Source of the DNA: Burkholderiales bacterium
Lineage (GTDB): Bacteria > Pseudomonadota > Gammaproteobacteria > Burkholderiales > CAIKXV01
Reading direction: 5' to 3'
Assembly: GCA_019751575.1 (NCBI GenBank)
Contig: JAIENF010000470.1
Location: forward strand, 1-6,965
Length of the DNA: 6,965 nucleotides
Part shown: in pieces, positions 1-6,325 of the stretch
Layout of the letters: every line of letters begins with the position of its first letter
Numbering within the stretch: the stretch's first letter is position 1
The notes under the pieces: generated by a model
What the model was told of the DNA's origin: nothing
Seen by the model: only the letters and a program-made list of their open reading frames with translations
The model's database searches: none
Translations under genes and position numbers: made by a program

Positions 1-325
1 CGTCGAGCGCGGCCTTTGCCACCTGCGGATACTCGGTACACACCGCACCGTTGATCGCCAGCGTAGCCCCGATCTTCAACCGGTCCAGCACCTGCTTGAT
101 GCGCCAGAAGCCGACGCGCATGCCGTACTCGTGCCAGCCCCAGTGCGGCACGTCCGGCACGGTGGTGACATGGGTCGGCGGCGGCAGCACCTGGCGCGGC
201 ATCGCGCGTTCGATGCGCCAGACTTCGACGTTGACGATCGGCCACACGATAAGGCGCGCGTTGTCGAGCCTGAGCGGCTTGCGACCGACGATCGGATCGT
301 AGGGGATGCGTTGGGATGGAATCAT
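1..325 (-). CDS. Polysaccharide deacetylase / PuuE-like family protein, N-terminal part (cut by left window edge)
   Basis: Only the first 108 residues are inside the window; the rest lies beyond the left edge. The start is the ATG at 323-325, preceded by GGAGGA at 335-340 with a nine-base spacer. The N-terminus (RIPYDPIVGRKPLRL) and the stretch from residue 61 (HWGWHEYGMRVGFWRI, then VLDRLKIGATLAINGAVC at 79-96) match the NodB-like deacetylase subfamily that includes the allantoinase PuuE, where an 'EYG-R-G-WR' signature is followed by the second strand of the barrel. The TFDDG motif of classical NodB enzymes is not in this segment; a VNVE stretch (31-34) sits where PuuE has its own variant. 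I see no signal peptide, so it is probably cytoplasmic. It follows the Bug-type binding protein gene by 93 bases on the same strand with no terminator between, so the two are probably co-transcribed. The substrate is unknown: N-acetyl sugar, allantoin or another cyclic amide are all possible. Confidence 0.85.
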   Translation of the reverse strand, partial: MIPSQRIPYDPIVGRKPLRLDNARLIVWPIVNVEVWRIERAMPRQVLPPPTHVTTVPDVPHWGWHEYGMRVGFWRIKQVLDRLKIGATLAINGAVCTEYPQVAKAALD

Positions 326-334
326 CGATTGGGG

Positions 335-340
335 TCCTCC
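335..340 (-). promoter_or_regulatory. Ribosome binding site of the deacetylase-family gene
   Basis: On the minus strand this reads GGAGGA, nine bases before the ATG at 325. It settles the start of the truncated deacetylase-family gene, because the translated N-terminus immediately after it already has family-typical sequence. Confidence 0.75.
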
Positions 341-418
341 AGACCGGGGCACAGGGGGTTGTCTATCCGATCGAAACCGGGCGGCATCCGCGGCTCCCGC
401 CGCAGGCGCCGCCGAAGA

Positions 419-1402
419 TTAATCGATCCGGGCGCCCGAAGCCTTCACCACCGTGCCCAGCTTGGCGATCTCGCCGCGGATGAACTTCGGGAACTGGTCC
501 GGCGGGAGCGTCACCGCCTCTGCGCCCTGCTGCGACAGCGTGTCGCGCATCTCCGCCAGGCCCATGATCTTCACCAGTTCCGTGTACAGCCGGTTCACCA
601 CGGCCTTCTGCATGCCGGCGGGACCCATGATTCCGCTGTAGAGGACCAGGTCGAAGTTGGGGACGCCGGCTTCGATCATCGTCGGCACGTCCGGCACGGA
701 GGCGTTTCGCTTGCCGGTGGTCACCGCCAGCGCGCGCAGCTTGCCCGCCTTGACCTGCGGCAGCGCCGCGGGCATGGTCGAGAACACCAGGCCTACCTGG
801 TCCGCGAGCAGGGAGGCCACGGCCGGCCCGCTGCCGTTGTACGGGATGTGCGCCATCTCGAGCTTCGCCGACATGCGGTAGCTCTCGCTGGCCAGGTGCA
901 GGATGGTCCCGTTGCCCGAGGAGCCGTAGTTGAACTTGCCTCCCCGCGAGCGGATCAGCGCAGTGAGTTCAGCCACCGACTTCACCGGGAGCCCCTGGTT
1001 CACGACCAGCATCAGCGGCGTCTGCGCAACCAGGGTAATGCCGGTGAAGTCCTTCACCGAATCGTAGGGCAGGCGCGCGTACAACGTGGCGTTGATCGCG
1101 TGGGTCGTCATGTCCTGGATCATGATCGTGTGGCCATCGGGATTGGCCTTGGTCACGATGCCGGCGCCGATGAGGGTACCGGCGCCGGGGCGGTTGTCCA
1201 CCACCACCTGCTGGCCCAGTGCCCCCCCCAGGCGCTGTGCGATCAGTCGCCCGAGCACGTCGGAAATGCCGCCCGGCGCGAACGGGACGATCATGCGGAC
1301 CGAACGCGACGGGTAGTCGGCCTGTGCCAGGGCGGCAGACAGCGGGACCATCGCGGTGGCGAACGCGGCAGTGGCGACGGAAAGTGCGGATATCAGACGC
1401 AT
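419..1402 (-). CDS. Bug/TctC-family tripartite tricarboxylate transporter substrate-binding protein
   Basis: A 327-residue periplasmic binding protein of the Bug (Bordetella uptake gene) family, which captures small organic acids or related ligands for tripartite (TTT) transporters or for sensing. The start is ATG 1400-1402 with AGGA nine bases upstream; a longer reading upstream would run through the tRNA and is rejected. Residues 1-26 or 1-28 form a signal peptide (hydrophobic core LSVATAAFATAMVPLSAALA, cleavage near ALA-QA-DYP). The mature protein begins with the family's YPSRSVRMIVPFAPGG (30-45) and carries DNRPGAG (69-75), KANPDGHTIMI (85-95) and FNYGSSGNGTILHLASE (157-173), all typical Bug positions. 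The length is normal for the family. No membrane subunits (TctA/TctB) are in the window, so it may be an orphan receptor, as is common in Burkholderiales. It is transcribed toward the deacetylase-family gene. Codons 58-61 contain a run of eight G. The ligand cannot be predicted from this sequence. Confidence 0.95.
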   Translation of the reverse strand: MRLISALSVATAAFATAMVPLSAALAQADYPSRSVRMIVPFAPGGISDVLGRLIAQRLGGALGQQVVVDNRPGAGTLIGAGIVTKANPDGHTIMIQDMTTHAINATLYARLPYDSVKDFTGITLVAQTPLMLVVNQGLPVKSVAELTALIRSRGGKFNYGSSGNGTILHLASESYRMSAKLEMAHIPYNGSGPAVASLLADQVGLVFSTMPAALPQVKAGKLRALAVTTGKRNASVPDVPTMIEAGVPNFDLVLYSGIMGPAGMQKAVVNRLYTELVKIMGLAEMRDTLSQQGAEAVTLPPDQFPKFIRGEIAKLGTVVKASGARID

Positions 1403-1545
1403 CGGGGGTGATCCTGAGTTGGGTTTGGGATGGGTGATGTCGATAGCAAGGACTGCGCCAACACCGGGGGGGGTGCACCGCCCCACTCGCCCAGCCGTTG
1501 CCCGGGATCTCGACGCAGCCGGACGAGAATGAGGGCGCAGAAAGC

Positions 1546-1570
1546 AAAAAGGCCAACCGTGAGGTTGGCC
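1546..1570 (-). terminator. Rho-independent terminator after tRNA-fMet
   Basis: On the minus strand the sequence is GGCCAACC-TCAC-GGTTGGCC followed directly by TTTTT: a perfect 8-bp stem with a four-base loop and a U tract (1546-1550), then GCTTT. It begins 17 bases after the tRNA's CCA end, so it ends the tRNA transcript and separates it from the Bug gene. That gene must therefore be transcribed from a start between 1403 and 1545, where I could not recognise a convincing promoter. Confidence 0.93.
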
Positions 1571-1587
1571 AGTGCGCTTGAATCCGT

Positions 1588-1664
<77 letters not shown>

Positions 1665-1675
1665 TCAGAGAATGC

Positions 1676-1704
1676 ATAGTACCCCGGACTCCGCGCGAAA
1701 TCAA
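1676..1704 (-). promoter_or_regulatory. Sigma70-type promoter of tRNA-fMet, overlapping the scpB stop codon
   Basis: On the minus strand, TTGATT (1699-1704, -35) is followed after exactly 17 bases by TACTAT (1676-1681, -10). Both are close to the consensus TTGACA/TATAAT. The expected transcription start lies around 1669, a few bases before the mature tRNA 5' end at 1664, implying a very short leader for RNase P to remove. The -35 hexamer shares bases with the TGA stop codon of scpB (1701-1703). Confidence 0.8.
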
Positions 1705-2726
1705 CCCGGAAGGTCTGTCGGACGCTCGGTCGCGACCGAATCCGAGGCGGGACCGTCGCCCGCCGCTGCCGCTTCGGACCCTTCGCGCGCTGCGAGCGCC
1801 GCCCCTTCCTCGCCAGCGGCAGCGTCCTCACCGGGCGCTGGTGCCTCCAGCAGGGGCAGCGCATCCTCCCCGATCGCTGCAGGCTCATCCAGCGGCAGTT
1901 GCTGGGTGGCCTCGACCAGCGAGCCGAGGTCCTCGAGCGGGGGCAGGTCCCCGAGCGAGGTCAGGTTGAGGTCATCGAGGAACTGGCTGGTCGTCGCGTA
2001 GAGCGCGGGCCGGCCAGGCACTTCCTTGTGGCCGACTGCTTCGACCCAGCCACGCTGTTCGAGGGTCTTCACCAGCGCCCCCGACACGGTGACGCCGCGC
2101 ACCGCCTCGATCTCACCGCGGGTGACCGGCTGCCGGTAGGCAATGATCGCCAGCGTCTCCATCACCGCGCGGGAGTAGCGCGGCGGCTTGTCAGGCCGCA
2201 GGCGGTCGAGGTACTGCTGCAGGTCGGGTCGTGCACGGAAACGCCAGCCGCTCGCGACATGGGTGAGTTCGATGCCACGCCCTTCCCAGTCGGCGCGCAG
2301 CGTCTCGAGCACGCGGCGCAGTGCGTCCCCTCCCAGTTCGTCGTTGAACAGGCGGCGAAGCTCCAGCACGGAGAGGGGCTCGTCTGCCACCAGCAGTGCG
2401 GTTTCAAGGACCCGCTTCACCAGCGCCAGGTCGAACCCCGATTCCACGCCTTCGCGCGCCACCGGCGGACCCGCCGTGCCATCGTCCGCCGCCGTCGCGC
2501 CGTCGGCCATGGGGACGACGCCATCGTCCGCACGTGGTTCGTCGCTCGCCGCACCGGCCTCGGCACCGGAGGCGTCGCTTGCACCCTCTTGCGGTGGTGT
2601 CGGGTCTTGAACCGGGGAACCTGTGTCCCCCTGCTCTGCCGCGACGACACCCGTGGTGGGCGTGGAAGCGGGCAGCGGGTCCGCCGCGCGCCCGGCTTCG
2701 GTCGGACTGGATTCGGTGTCGGTCAT
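1701..2726 (-). CDS. scpB: Segregation and condensation protein B (ScpB), with long acidic low-complexity tails
   Basis: ScpB binds the ScpA kleisin as a dimer and helps the SMC complex organise and segregate the chromosome. The 341-residue product has a family core at about residues 97-260: a first winged helix ([20 protein letters not shown], 96-115, onward to the [15 protein letters not shown] region) and a second one with the ScpB hallmark [20 protein letters not shown] (190-209), then [20 protein letters not shown] (218-237) and [19 protein letters not shown] (246-264). The core is flanked by about 95 N-terminal and 75 C-terminal residues rich in Ala, Glu, Asp, Gly, Pro and Ser, presumably disordered; the usual ScpB is near 180-220 residues. 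The ATG at 2724-2726 was chosen because it lies ten bases after the scpA stop, which fits translational coupling; the Shine-Dalgarno sequence is weak. An in-frame ATG at 2807 would overlap scpA by 71 bases and add 27 basic residues, and is less likely. The stop lies within the tRNA promoter. Confidence 0.95.
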   Translation of the reverse strand: MTDTESSPTEAGRAADPLPASTPTTGVVAAEQGDTGSPVQDPTPPQEGASDASGAEAGAASDEPRADDGVVPMADGATAADDGTAGPPVAREGVESGFDLALVKRVLETALLVADEPLSVLELRRLFNDELGGDALRRVLETLRADWEGRGIELTHVASGWRFRARPDLQQYLDRLRPDKPPRYSRAVMETLAIIAYRQPVTRGEIEAVRGVTVSGALVKTLEQRGWVEAVGHKEVPGRPALYATTSQFLDDLNLTSLGDLPPLEDLGSLVEATQQLPLDEPAAIGEDALPLLEAPAPGEDAAAGEEGAALAAREGSEAAAAGDGPASDSVATERPTDLPG

Positions 2727-2736
2727 CTGGTTTCGT

Positions 2737-3669
2737 TCAGGTTTCTGGGGAGCCGATGGCTTCAACGGGCTCTTCCGCTTCCGGGTCGGAACCCGCGAGG
2801 CGTACATGGATCGGCGCGAAGGGTGCCTGCTGGGTGATCTGGATCATCGATTCCCGGCACAGCTCGAGCAGCGCCAGCAGGTTCACCACGATCACCGGCA
2901 CGCCTGCGTTCGGTTCGAACAGGCTGAAGAACTCGACGTACTGGTGCCCCTTCAGGCGCCGCAGGATGCGCGACATGTGCTCGCGCACCGAGAGTTCCTC
3001 GCGCGTCACGCGATGATGTCGGTTCAGCTTCGCCCGTGCGAGCAGCCGGAGCCAGACCGCCTTGAGGTCCTCGGGATCCACCCTTGGAGGCAGTTGCAGC
3101 TCGAGGCGTTCGAACAGTACGTGGGCCACCTCGAAATCGCGTCCGGCCTGGGGCATCGAAGCGAGCTGCTGGGCCGCCAGCTTGATCTGTTCGTACTCGA
3201 GCAGGCGGCGCGCCAGCTCTGCACGCGGATCTTCCTCGTCTGCCGCAGCGGTCGGCGGCCGCGGCAGGAGCATGCGCGACTTTATCTCGATCAGCAGCGC
3301 GGCCATCAGCAGGTACTCGGCCGCGAGTTCCAGCCGGTTCTCGTGCATGACGTCGATGTACTCGAGGTACTGGCGCGTCAGCTGCGCCATCGGTATGTCG
3401 AGTACGTTCAGGTTCTGCTTGCGGATCAGGTAGAGCAGCAGGTCCAGCGGCCCCTCGAAGCTCTCGAGGATGATCTGCAGCGCATCCGGCGGGATGTACA
3501 GGTCCTGGGGCACTGCCATCAACGGCTCGCCGTGGATGCGTGCCACGCCGGCGACGACGGCCACCACCGGCGGCGCCTCCGCCTCGGCAAACGCGGGCCC
3601 GGCCGGGTCCTGCGCAGCAGGATCGATGGTCTCGGTCGCGGCGTCCGCGGGCTGGGGGATCGTTGTCAT
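2737..3669 (-). CDS. scpA: Segregation and condensation protein A (ScpA, kleisin)
   Basis: ScpA is the kleisin subunit that bridges the SMC ATPase heads and recruits ScpB. The 310-residue product shows the expected layout: a variable Ala/Pro-rich N-terminus (1-50); the N-terminal kleisin domain with [20 protein letters not shown] (71-90) and [12 protein letters not shown] (97-108); the helix [20 protein letters not shown] (116-135); an acidic linker after LPRPP; and a C-terminal winged helix (about 222-287, including [12 protein letters not shown] and [18 protein letters not shown]). The ATG at 3667-3669 is chosen because upstream codons overlap the trpS 3' end and give an Arg/Gly-rich translation unlike any ScpA. 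No strong ribosome binding site is visible. It lies 56 bases after trpS and 10 bases before scpB, all on one strand, so it is probably part of the same transcript. Confidence 0.95.
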   Translation of the reverse strand: MTTIPQPADAATETIDPAAQDPAGPAFAEAEAPPVVAVVAGVARIHGEPLMAVPQDLYIPPDALQIILESFEGPLDLLLYLIRKQNLNVLDIPMAQLTRQYLEYIDVMHENRLELAAEYLLMAALLIEIKSRMLLPRPPTAAADEEDPRAELARRLLEYEQIKLAAQQLASMPQAGRDFEVAHVLFERLELQLPPRVDPEDLKAVWLRLLARAKLNRHHRVTREELSVREHMSRILRRLKGHQYVEFFSLFEPNAGVPVIVVNLLALLELCRESMIQITQQAPFAPIHVRLAGSDPEAEEPVEAIGSPET

Positions 3670-3725
3670 GGCGCGGCGCAGTTTACCGCAGCCTGACCGG
3701 CACGGCCGGCCCGGCCCGGATGCGC

Positions 3726-4928
3726 CTAGTCGTAGTCGAGCCCCATCGCCTCGCGCACGTCGCGCATCGTCTCGCTGGCCAGCGCCCTCGCCTTCTCGCA
3801 ACCATCGGCGACGATGCTGCGCAGCAGGGACGGATCTTCCTGGTACGGACGCGCGCGCTCGCGCATGGGCGCCTGCTCTTCGAGCACCCGGTCGATCACC
3901 GGCTGCTTGCATTCGAGGCAGCCGATGCCCGCCGTCCGGCAACCTTCCTGCACCCACTGCCGGACCGGCTCGGGCGAATACACCTGGTGGAACGTCCATA
4001 CCGGGCAGCGCTCCGGCTCGCCGGGATCGGTGCGGCGCACCCGCGCCGGATCGGTCGGCATCGTGCGGATCTTCTTCACCACGCTGTCCTGGTCTTCGCG
4101 CAGCGAGATCGTGTTGTTGTAGGACTTGGACATCTTGTGTCCGTCCAGGCCGGGCATCCGCGAGGCTTCCGTCAGGAGCGCCTCCGGCTCGGCGAGGATC
4201 ACCTTGCCGCCCCCTTCGAGGAAGCCGAACAGGCGTTCCCGGTCGGACAGGTTGAGGTTCTGCACTTCCTCCAGCAACGCACGCGCCGATTCGAGCGCCT
4301 GGTCGTCACCCTGCTCGAGGTAGCGGCCGCGCAGCTCGCGGTAGAGCTTCGCCCGCTTGCTGCCCAGGCGCTTGATCGCCGCCTCGGCCTTGTCCTCGAA
4401 GCCGGGCTCGCGGCCGAAGATGTGGTTGAAGCGCCGCGCGATCTCGCGGGTGAACTCGATGTGCGGCACCTGGTCCTCGCCCACCGGCACCTGGTTCGCA
4501 CGGTAGATCAGGATGTCGGCCGCCTGCAGCAACGGGTAGCCGAGGAAGCCGTAGGTCGACAGGTCCTTCTCGGCGAGCTTCTCCTGCTGGTCCTTGTAGG
4601 TCGGCACCCGCTCCAGCCAGCCCAACGGGGTGACCATCGACAGCAGCAGGTGCAGTTCCGCATGCTCGGGCACCTTCGACTGGAGGAAGATCGTCGCATG
4701 GGCAGGGTCGATGCCACCGGCGAGCCAGTCGATCACCATTTCCCAGGCGTTCTGCTGGATCACCTGCGGCGTGTCGTAGTGGGTCGTCAGCGCATGCCAG
4801 TCGGCGACGAAGAAAAGGCATTCATGCTCATGCTGGAGCCTTACCCAGTTCTTCAGCACGCCATGGTAATGGCCCAGGTGAAGTGCGCCAGTCGGCCGCA
4901 TCCCCGACAGCACGCGATCGGCATACAT
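3726..4928 (-). CDS. trpS: Tryptophanyl-tRNA synthetase (class Ic), long form with Cys cluster
   Basis: Charges tRNA-Trp with tryptophan using ATP, in the cytoplasm. The 400-residue product begins MYADRVLSGMRPTGALHLGH, which contains the class I HIGH motif as HLGH (17-20); the KMSKS motif is exact at 265-269 (GHKMSKSYNN). Other family blocks are LGWLERVPTYKD (102-113), GYPLLQAADILIYRANQVPVGEDQ (130-153) and HIEFTREIARRFN (156-168). It is about 65 residues longer than the E. coli enzyme because of an insertion at roughly 176-245, which I recall as normal for betaproteobacterial TrpS. Four cysteines (308, 330, 337, 340; spacing C-x21-C-x6-C-x2-C) lie in the C-terminal anticodon-binding part and resemble the [4Fe-4S] motif of Thermotoga maritima TrpRS. 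The ATG at 4926-4928 has GGAG (4938-4941) nine bases upstream, so the 21 in-frame codons further upstream are rejected. It precedes scpA on the same strand. Confidence 0.97.
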   Translation of the reverse strand: MYADRVLSGMRPTGALHLGHYHGVLKNWVRLQHEHECLFFVADWHALTTHYDTPQVIQQNAWEMVIDWLAGGIDPAHATIFLQSKVPEHAELHLLLSMVTPLGWLERVPTYKDQQEKLAEKDLSTYGFLGYPLLQAADILIYRANQVPVGEDQVPHIEFTREIARRFNHIFGREPGFEDKAEAAIKRLGSKRAKLYRELRGRYLEQGDDQALESARALLEEVQNLNLSDRERLFGFLEGGGKVILAEPEALLTEASRMPGLDGHKMSKSYNNTISLREDQDSVVKKIRTMPTDPARVRRTDPGEPERCPVWTFHQVYSPEPVRQWVQEGCRTAGIGCLECKQPVIDRVLEEQAPMRERARPYQEDPSLLRSIVADGCEKARALASETMRDVREAMGLDYD

Positions 4929-4980
4929 CGTGTTCGACTCCGTCTGTGGCGACCGCTGGAAGTGCGCTCGCAAGGCACGG

Positions 4981-4986
4981 AGTATA
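4981..4986 (-). promoter_or_regulatory. Possible -10 element of a trpS promoter
   Basis: In the 107-base gap between yciO and trpS the minus strand reads TATACT, a good -10 hexamer, preceded by TTGCT. No good -35 hexamer lies 16-18 bases upstream, where the sequence is GC-rich. If real, transcription would start near 4974 and leave a leader of about 46 bases before the trpS ATG. It would give trpS-scpA-scpB a start independent of yciO. Confidence 0.35.
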
Positions 4987-5035
4987 AGCAACCCGGCGAA
5001 CGGCCACCGCTCCGTCGCGCGCCGGCCGCGCCGGC

Positions 5036-5665
5036 TCAGCGTTCGCTGCCGAGCACCGCCGCGCTGCCTCGCCCCTGCCTCGTGATCTCCGGCGGGTCTC
5101 GGGTGAGGTCGATCACCGTGGTCATCTCGATGCCGCAGGAACCACCGTCGAGCACCAGGTCGACGTCATGCTCGAGCCGCTCGCGGATCTCGTTCCCGTC
5201 GTTGACCGGCAGGTCGTCGCCCGGAAGCAGGAGCGTCGAACTGAGCAGCGGCTCGTCCAGCTCCGCGAGCAGCGCAGCCACGATCCGGTGCTCGGGCACG
5301 CGCAATCCGATGGTGGATCGCTTCGGGTGCATCATCCTGCGCGGCACCTCGCGCGAAGCTTCGAGGATGAAGGTGTAGCTGCCCGGCGTGGCTGCCTTCA
5401 GCAGGCGGAACTGTCGGTTGTCGACCCGCGCGTAACGGCCCAGTTCTCCGAGGTCCTTGCATACCAGCGAGAAGTGATGGTGCGGCTCGAGGCGCCGGAT
5501 GCGCCGGATGCGCTCGGCCGCATCCTTGTTGCCGAGCTGGCAGCCCAGGGCATAGCAGGAATCGGTCGGATAGGCGATCAGCCCGCCGCCACGCACGATG
5601 GTCGCCGCCTGCCGCAGGAGGCGGACCTGCGGATTCTCTGGGTGGATGACGAAGTATTGGGACAT
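5036..5665 (-). CDS. yciO: YciO, Sua5/YrdC/YciO-family protein (L-threonylcarbamoyladenylate synthase-like)
   Basis: The 209-residue product aligns along its whole length with E. coli YciO (206 residues). It starts MSQYFVIHPENPQVRLL and carries GGLIAYPTDSCYALGCQL (27-44), ERIRRIRRL (51-59), TPGSYTFILEASREVPRR (93-110), TIGLRVPEH (118-126), LSSTLLLPGD (141-150) and TTVIDLT (182-188). The family fold binds ATP, threonine and bicarbonate, and the related TsaC/Sua5 makes the threonylcarbamoyl-AMP used for the t6A37 base of ANN-decoding tRNAs. As I recall, YciO does not readily replace TsaC, so an exact role in t6A synthesis is not assured. The ATG at 5663-5665 is chosen because its N-terminus matches YciO exactly; there is no recognisable Shine-Dalgarno sequence before it, which is unusual here. 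It lies 107 bases upstream of trpS on the same strand and diverges from the stress-protein gene. Confidence 0.93.
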   Translation of the reverse strand: MSQYFVIHPENPQVRLLRQAATIVRGGGLIAYPTDSCYALGCQLGNKDAAERIRRIRRLEPHHHFSLVCKDLGELGRYARVDNRQFRLLKAATPGSYTFILEASREVPRRMMHPKRSTIGLRVPEHRIVAALLAELDEPLLSSTLLLPGDDLPVNDGNEIRERLEHDVDLVLDGGSCGIEMTTVIDLTRDPPEITRQGRGSAAVLGSER

Positions 5666-5881
5666 GGCCGAAGGGTAAGGATCGGATACGCAGATGACGG
5701 GCCCGCACGCCCGGCGGAGACCCGGTCCGGGCCCCCGGCCCGACGCTGCCCGGCATGCTTGCGTAAATCCGTGGACCGTAGCACGCTCCGCCGTTCCTCG
5801 ACAGCGTCCGCCGGGAAGCTGTCGGTCCGCGGTCGCCAGCTCCCCGGGCAAGGCTCGTCCACCCGCCGAAGGAGGTTAACC
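5666..5881. other. Divergent intergenic region between yciO and the universal stress protein gene
   Basis: These 216 bases must hold the promoters for both directions. The sequence is very GC-rich in its left half (5690-5752) and I could not find a convincing -35/-10 pair on either strand. The minus strand has TGC-TACGGT, a poor extended -10 candidate, around 5775. The only clear signal is the ribosome binding site at the right end. No RNA gene, riboswitch or repeat was recognised. Confidence 0.5.
5869..5876 (+). promoter_or_regulatory. Near-perfect ribosome binding site of the stress-protein gene
   Basis: AAGGAGGT is fully complementary to the 3' end of 16S rRNA and lies five bases before the ATG at 5882. 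It fixes the start and suggests efficient translation, in contrast to yciO, scpA and scpB, which show little or no Shine-Dalgarno sequence. Confidence 0.85.
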
Positions 5882-6325
5882 ATGTACACCCACATCCTGT
5901 TTCCGACCGATGGCTCCGAACGTGCCCAGCTCGCGCTCAGGCACGCGATCGGACTCGCCAAGGCAGTCGGCGCGAAGATCACCGCGCTGCACGTCGTGCC
6001 CGAGTACTACCCGCCGGTGTACGAGGATTCGGGTCCGTTCGACCCCGAGATAGAGGCGCGCTTCGAGCGCGAGGCGGTGAACCGCGCAGGCCGATTCCTG
6101 TCGCAGGTGACCGACGCTGCCGAGGCCGCCGGGGTGCGGTCGGACGCGATGCATGTGACCAGTTACCACACCGCGGACACGATCATAAAGGTCGCCGAGG
6201 AACAGGGCTGCGACCTGGTCGTGATGTCCTCCGGCGGCCGCACCGGCCTCGCCAGCCTGCTGCTCGGCAGCGAGACGAAGAAGGTGCTCGCCCATATCCG
6301 CATACCGGTGCTGGTCTGCAAGTGA
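5882..6325 (+). CDS. Universal stress protein, UspA family
   Basis: A 147-residue single-domain Usp protein, the usual length. It opens MYTHILFPTDGSERAQLALRHA with the family's first strand and the conserved Asp at position 10. It continues with KITALHVVPEYYP (32-44), ADTIIKVAEEQGCDLVVMSS (98-117) and GRTGLASLLLGSETKKVLAH (119-138), and ends IPVLVCK. The nucleotide-binding signature of ATP-binding Usps is G-x2-G-x9-G-S/T; here it reads S116-S-G-G119-x9-G129-S130, so the first Gly is Ser while the rest is kept. ATP binding is therefore plausible but not certain. Proteins of this family are cytoplasmic dimers linked to stress survival; the particular role is unknown. The ATG at 5882 follows an ideal ribosome binding site. 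Its TGA stop overlaps the GTG start of the hydantoinase gene by four bases, so the two are probably co-translated. Confidence 0.95.
   Translation: MYTHILFPTDGSERAQLALRHAIGLAKAVGAKITALHVVPEYYPPVYEDSGPFDPEIEARFEREAVNRAGRFLSQVTDAAEAAGVRSDAMHVTSYHTADTIIKVAEEQGCDLVVMSSGGRTGLASLLLGSETKKVLAHIRIPVLVCK

Noticed and set aside
131..1411. A 426-codon plus-strand open frame opposite the Bug gene and the deacetylase-family gene
   Set aside because: It is antisense to two well-supported genes, has Arg/His-rich composition and no recognisable motif.
3670..3999. Upstream extension of ScpA to 420 residues
   Set aside because: The extra 110 codons overlap the trpS 3' end out of frame and encode an Arg/Gly-rich stretch unlike kleisins.
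5021..5035. GC-rich stem-loop (GCCGGC, three-base loop, GCCGGC) directly after the yciO stop as an intrinsic terminator
   Set aside because: No T tract follows on the minus strand, and each arm is itself a palindrome, which is common by chance at this GC content.
3540..5378. A 612-codon plus-strand open frame opposite trpS and neighbouring genes
   Set aside because: It is a shadow of trpS, yciO and scpA caused by high GC and few stop codons. Its translation is rich in Arg, His and Leu with no domain signature, while the minus-strand genes have complete family motifs.
5666..5851. Upstream extension of YciO to 271 residues
   Set aside because: E. coli YciO begins exactly at the MSQ(Y/F)F N-terminus, and the upstream translation has no resemblance to the family.
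5874..5881. Palindrome GGTTAACC just before the usp start, considered as an operator
   Set aside because: It is short and overlaps the ribosome binding site, which explains half of it. I know of no regulator with this site.
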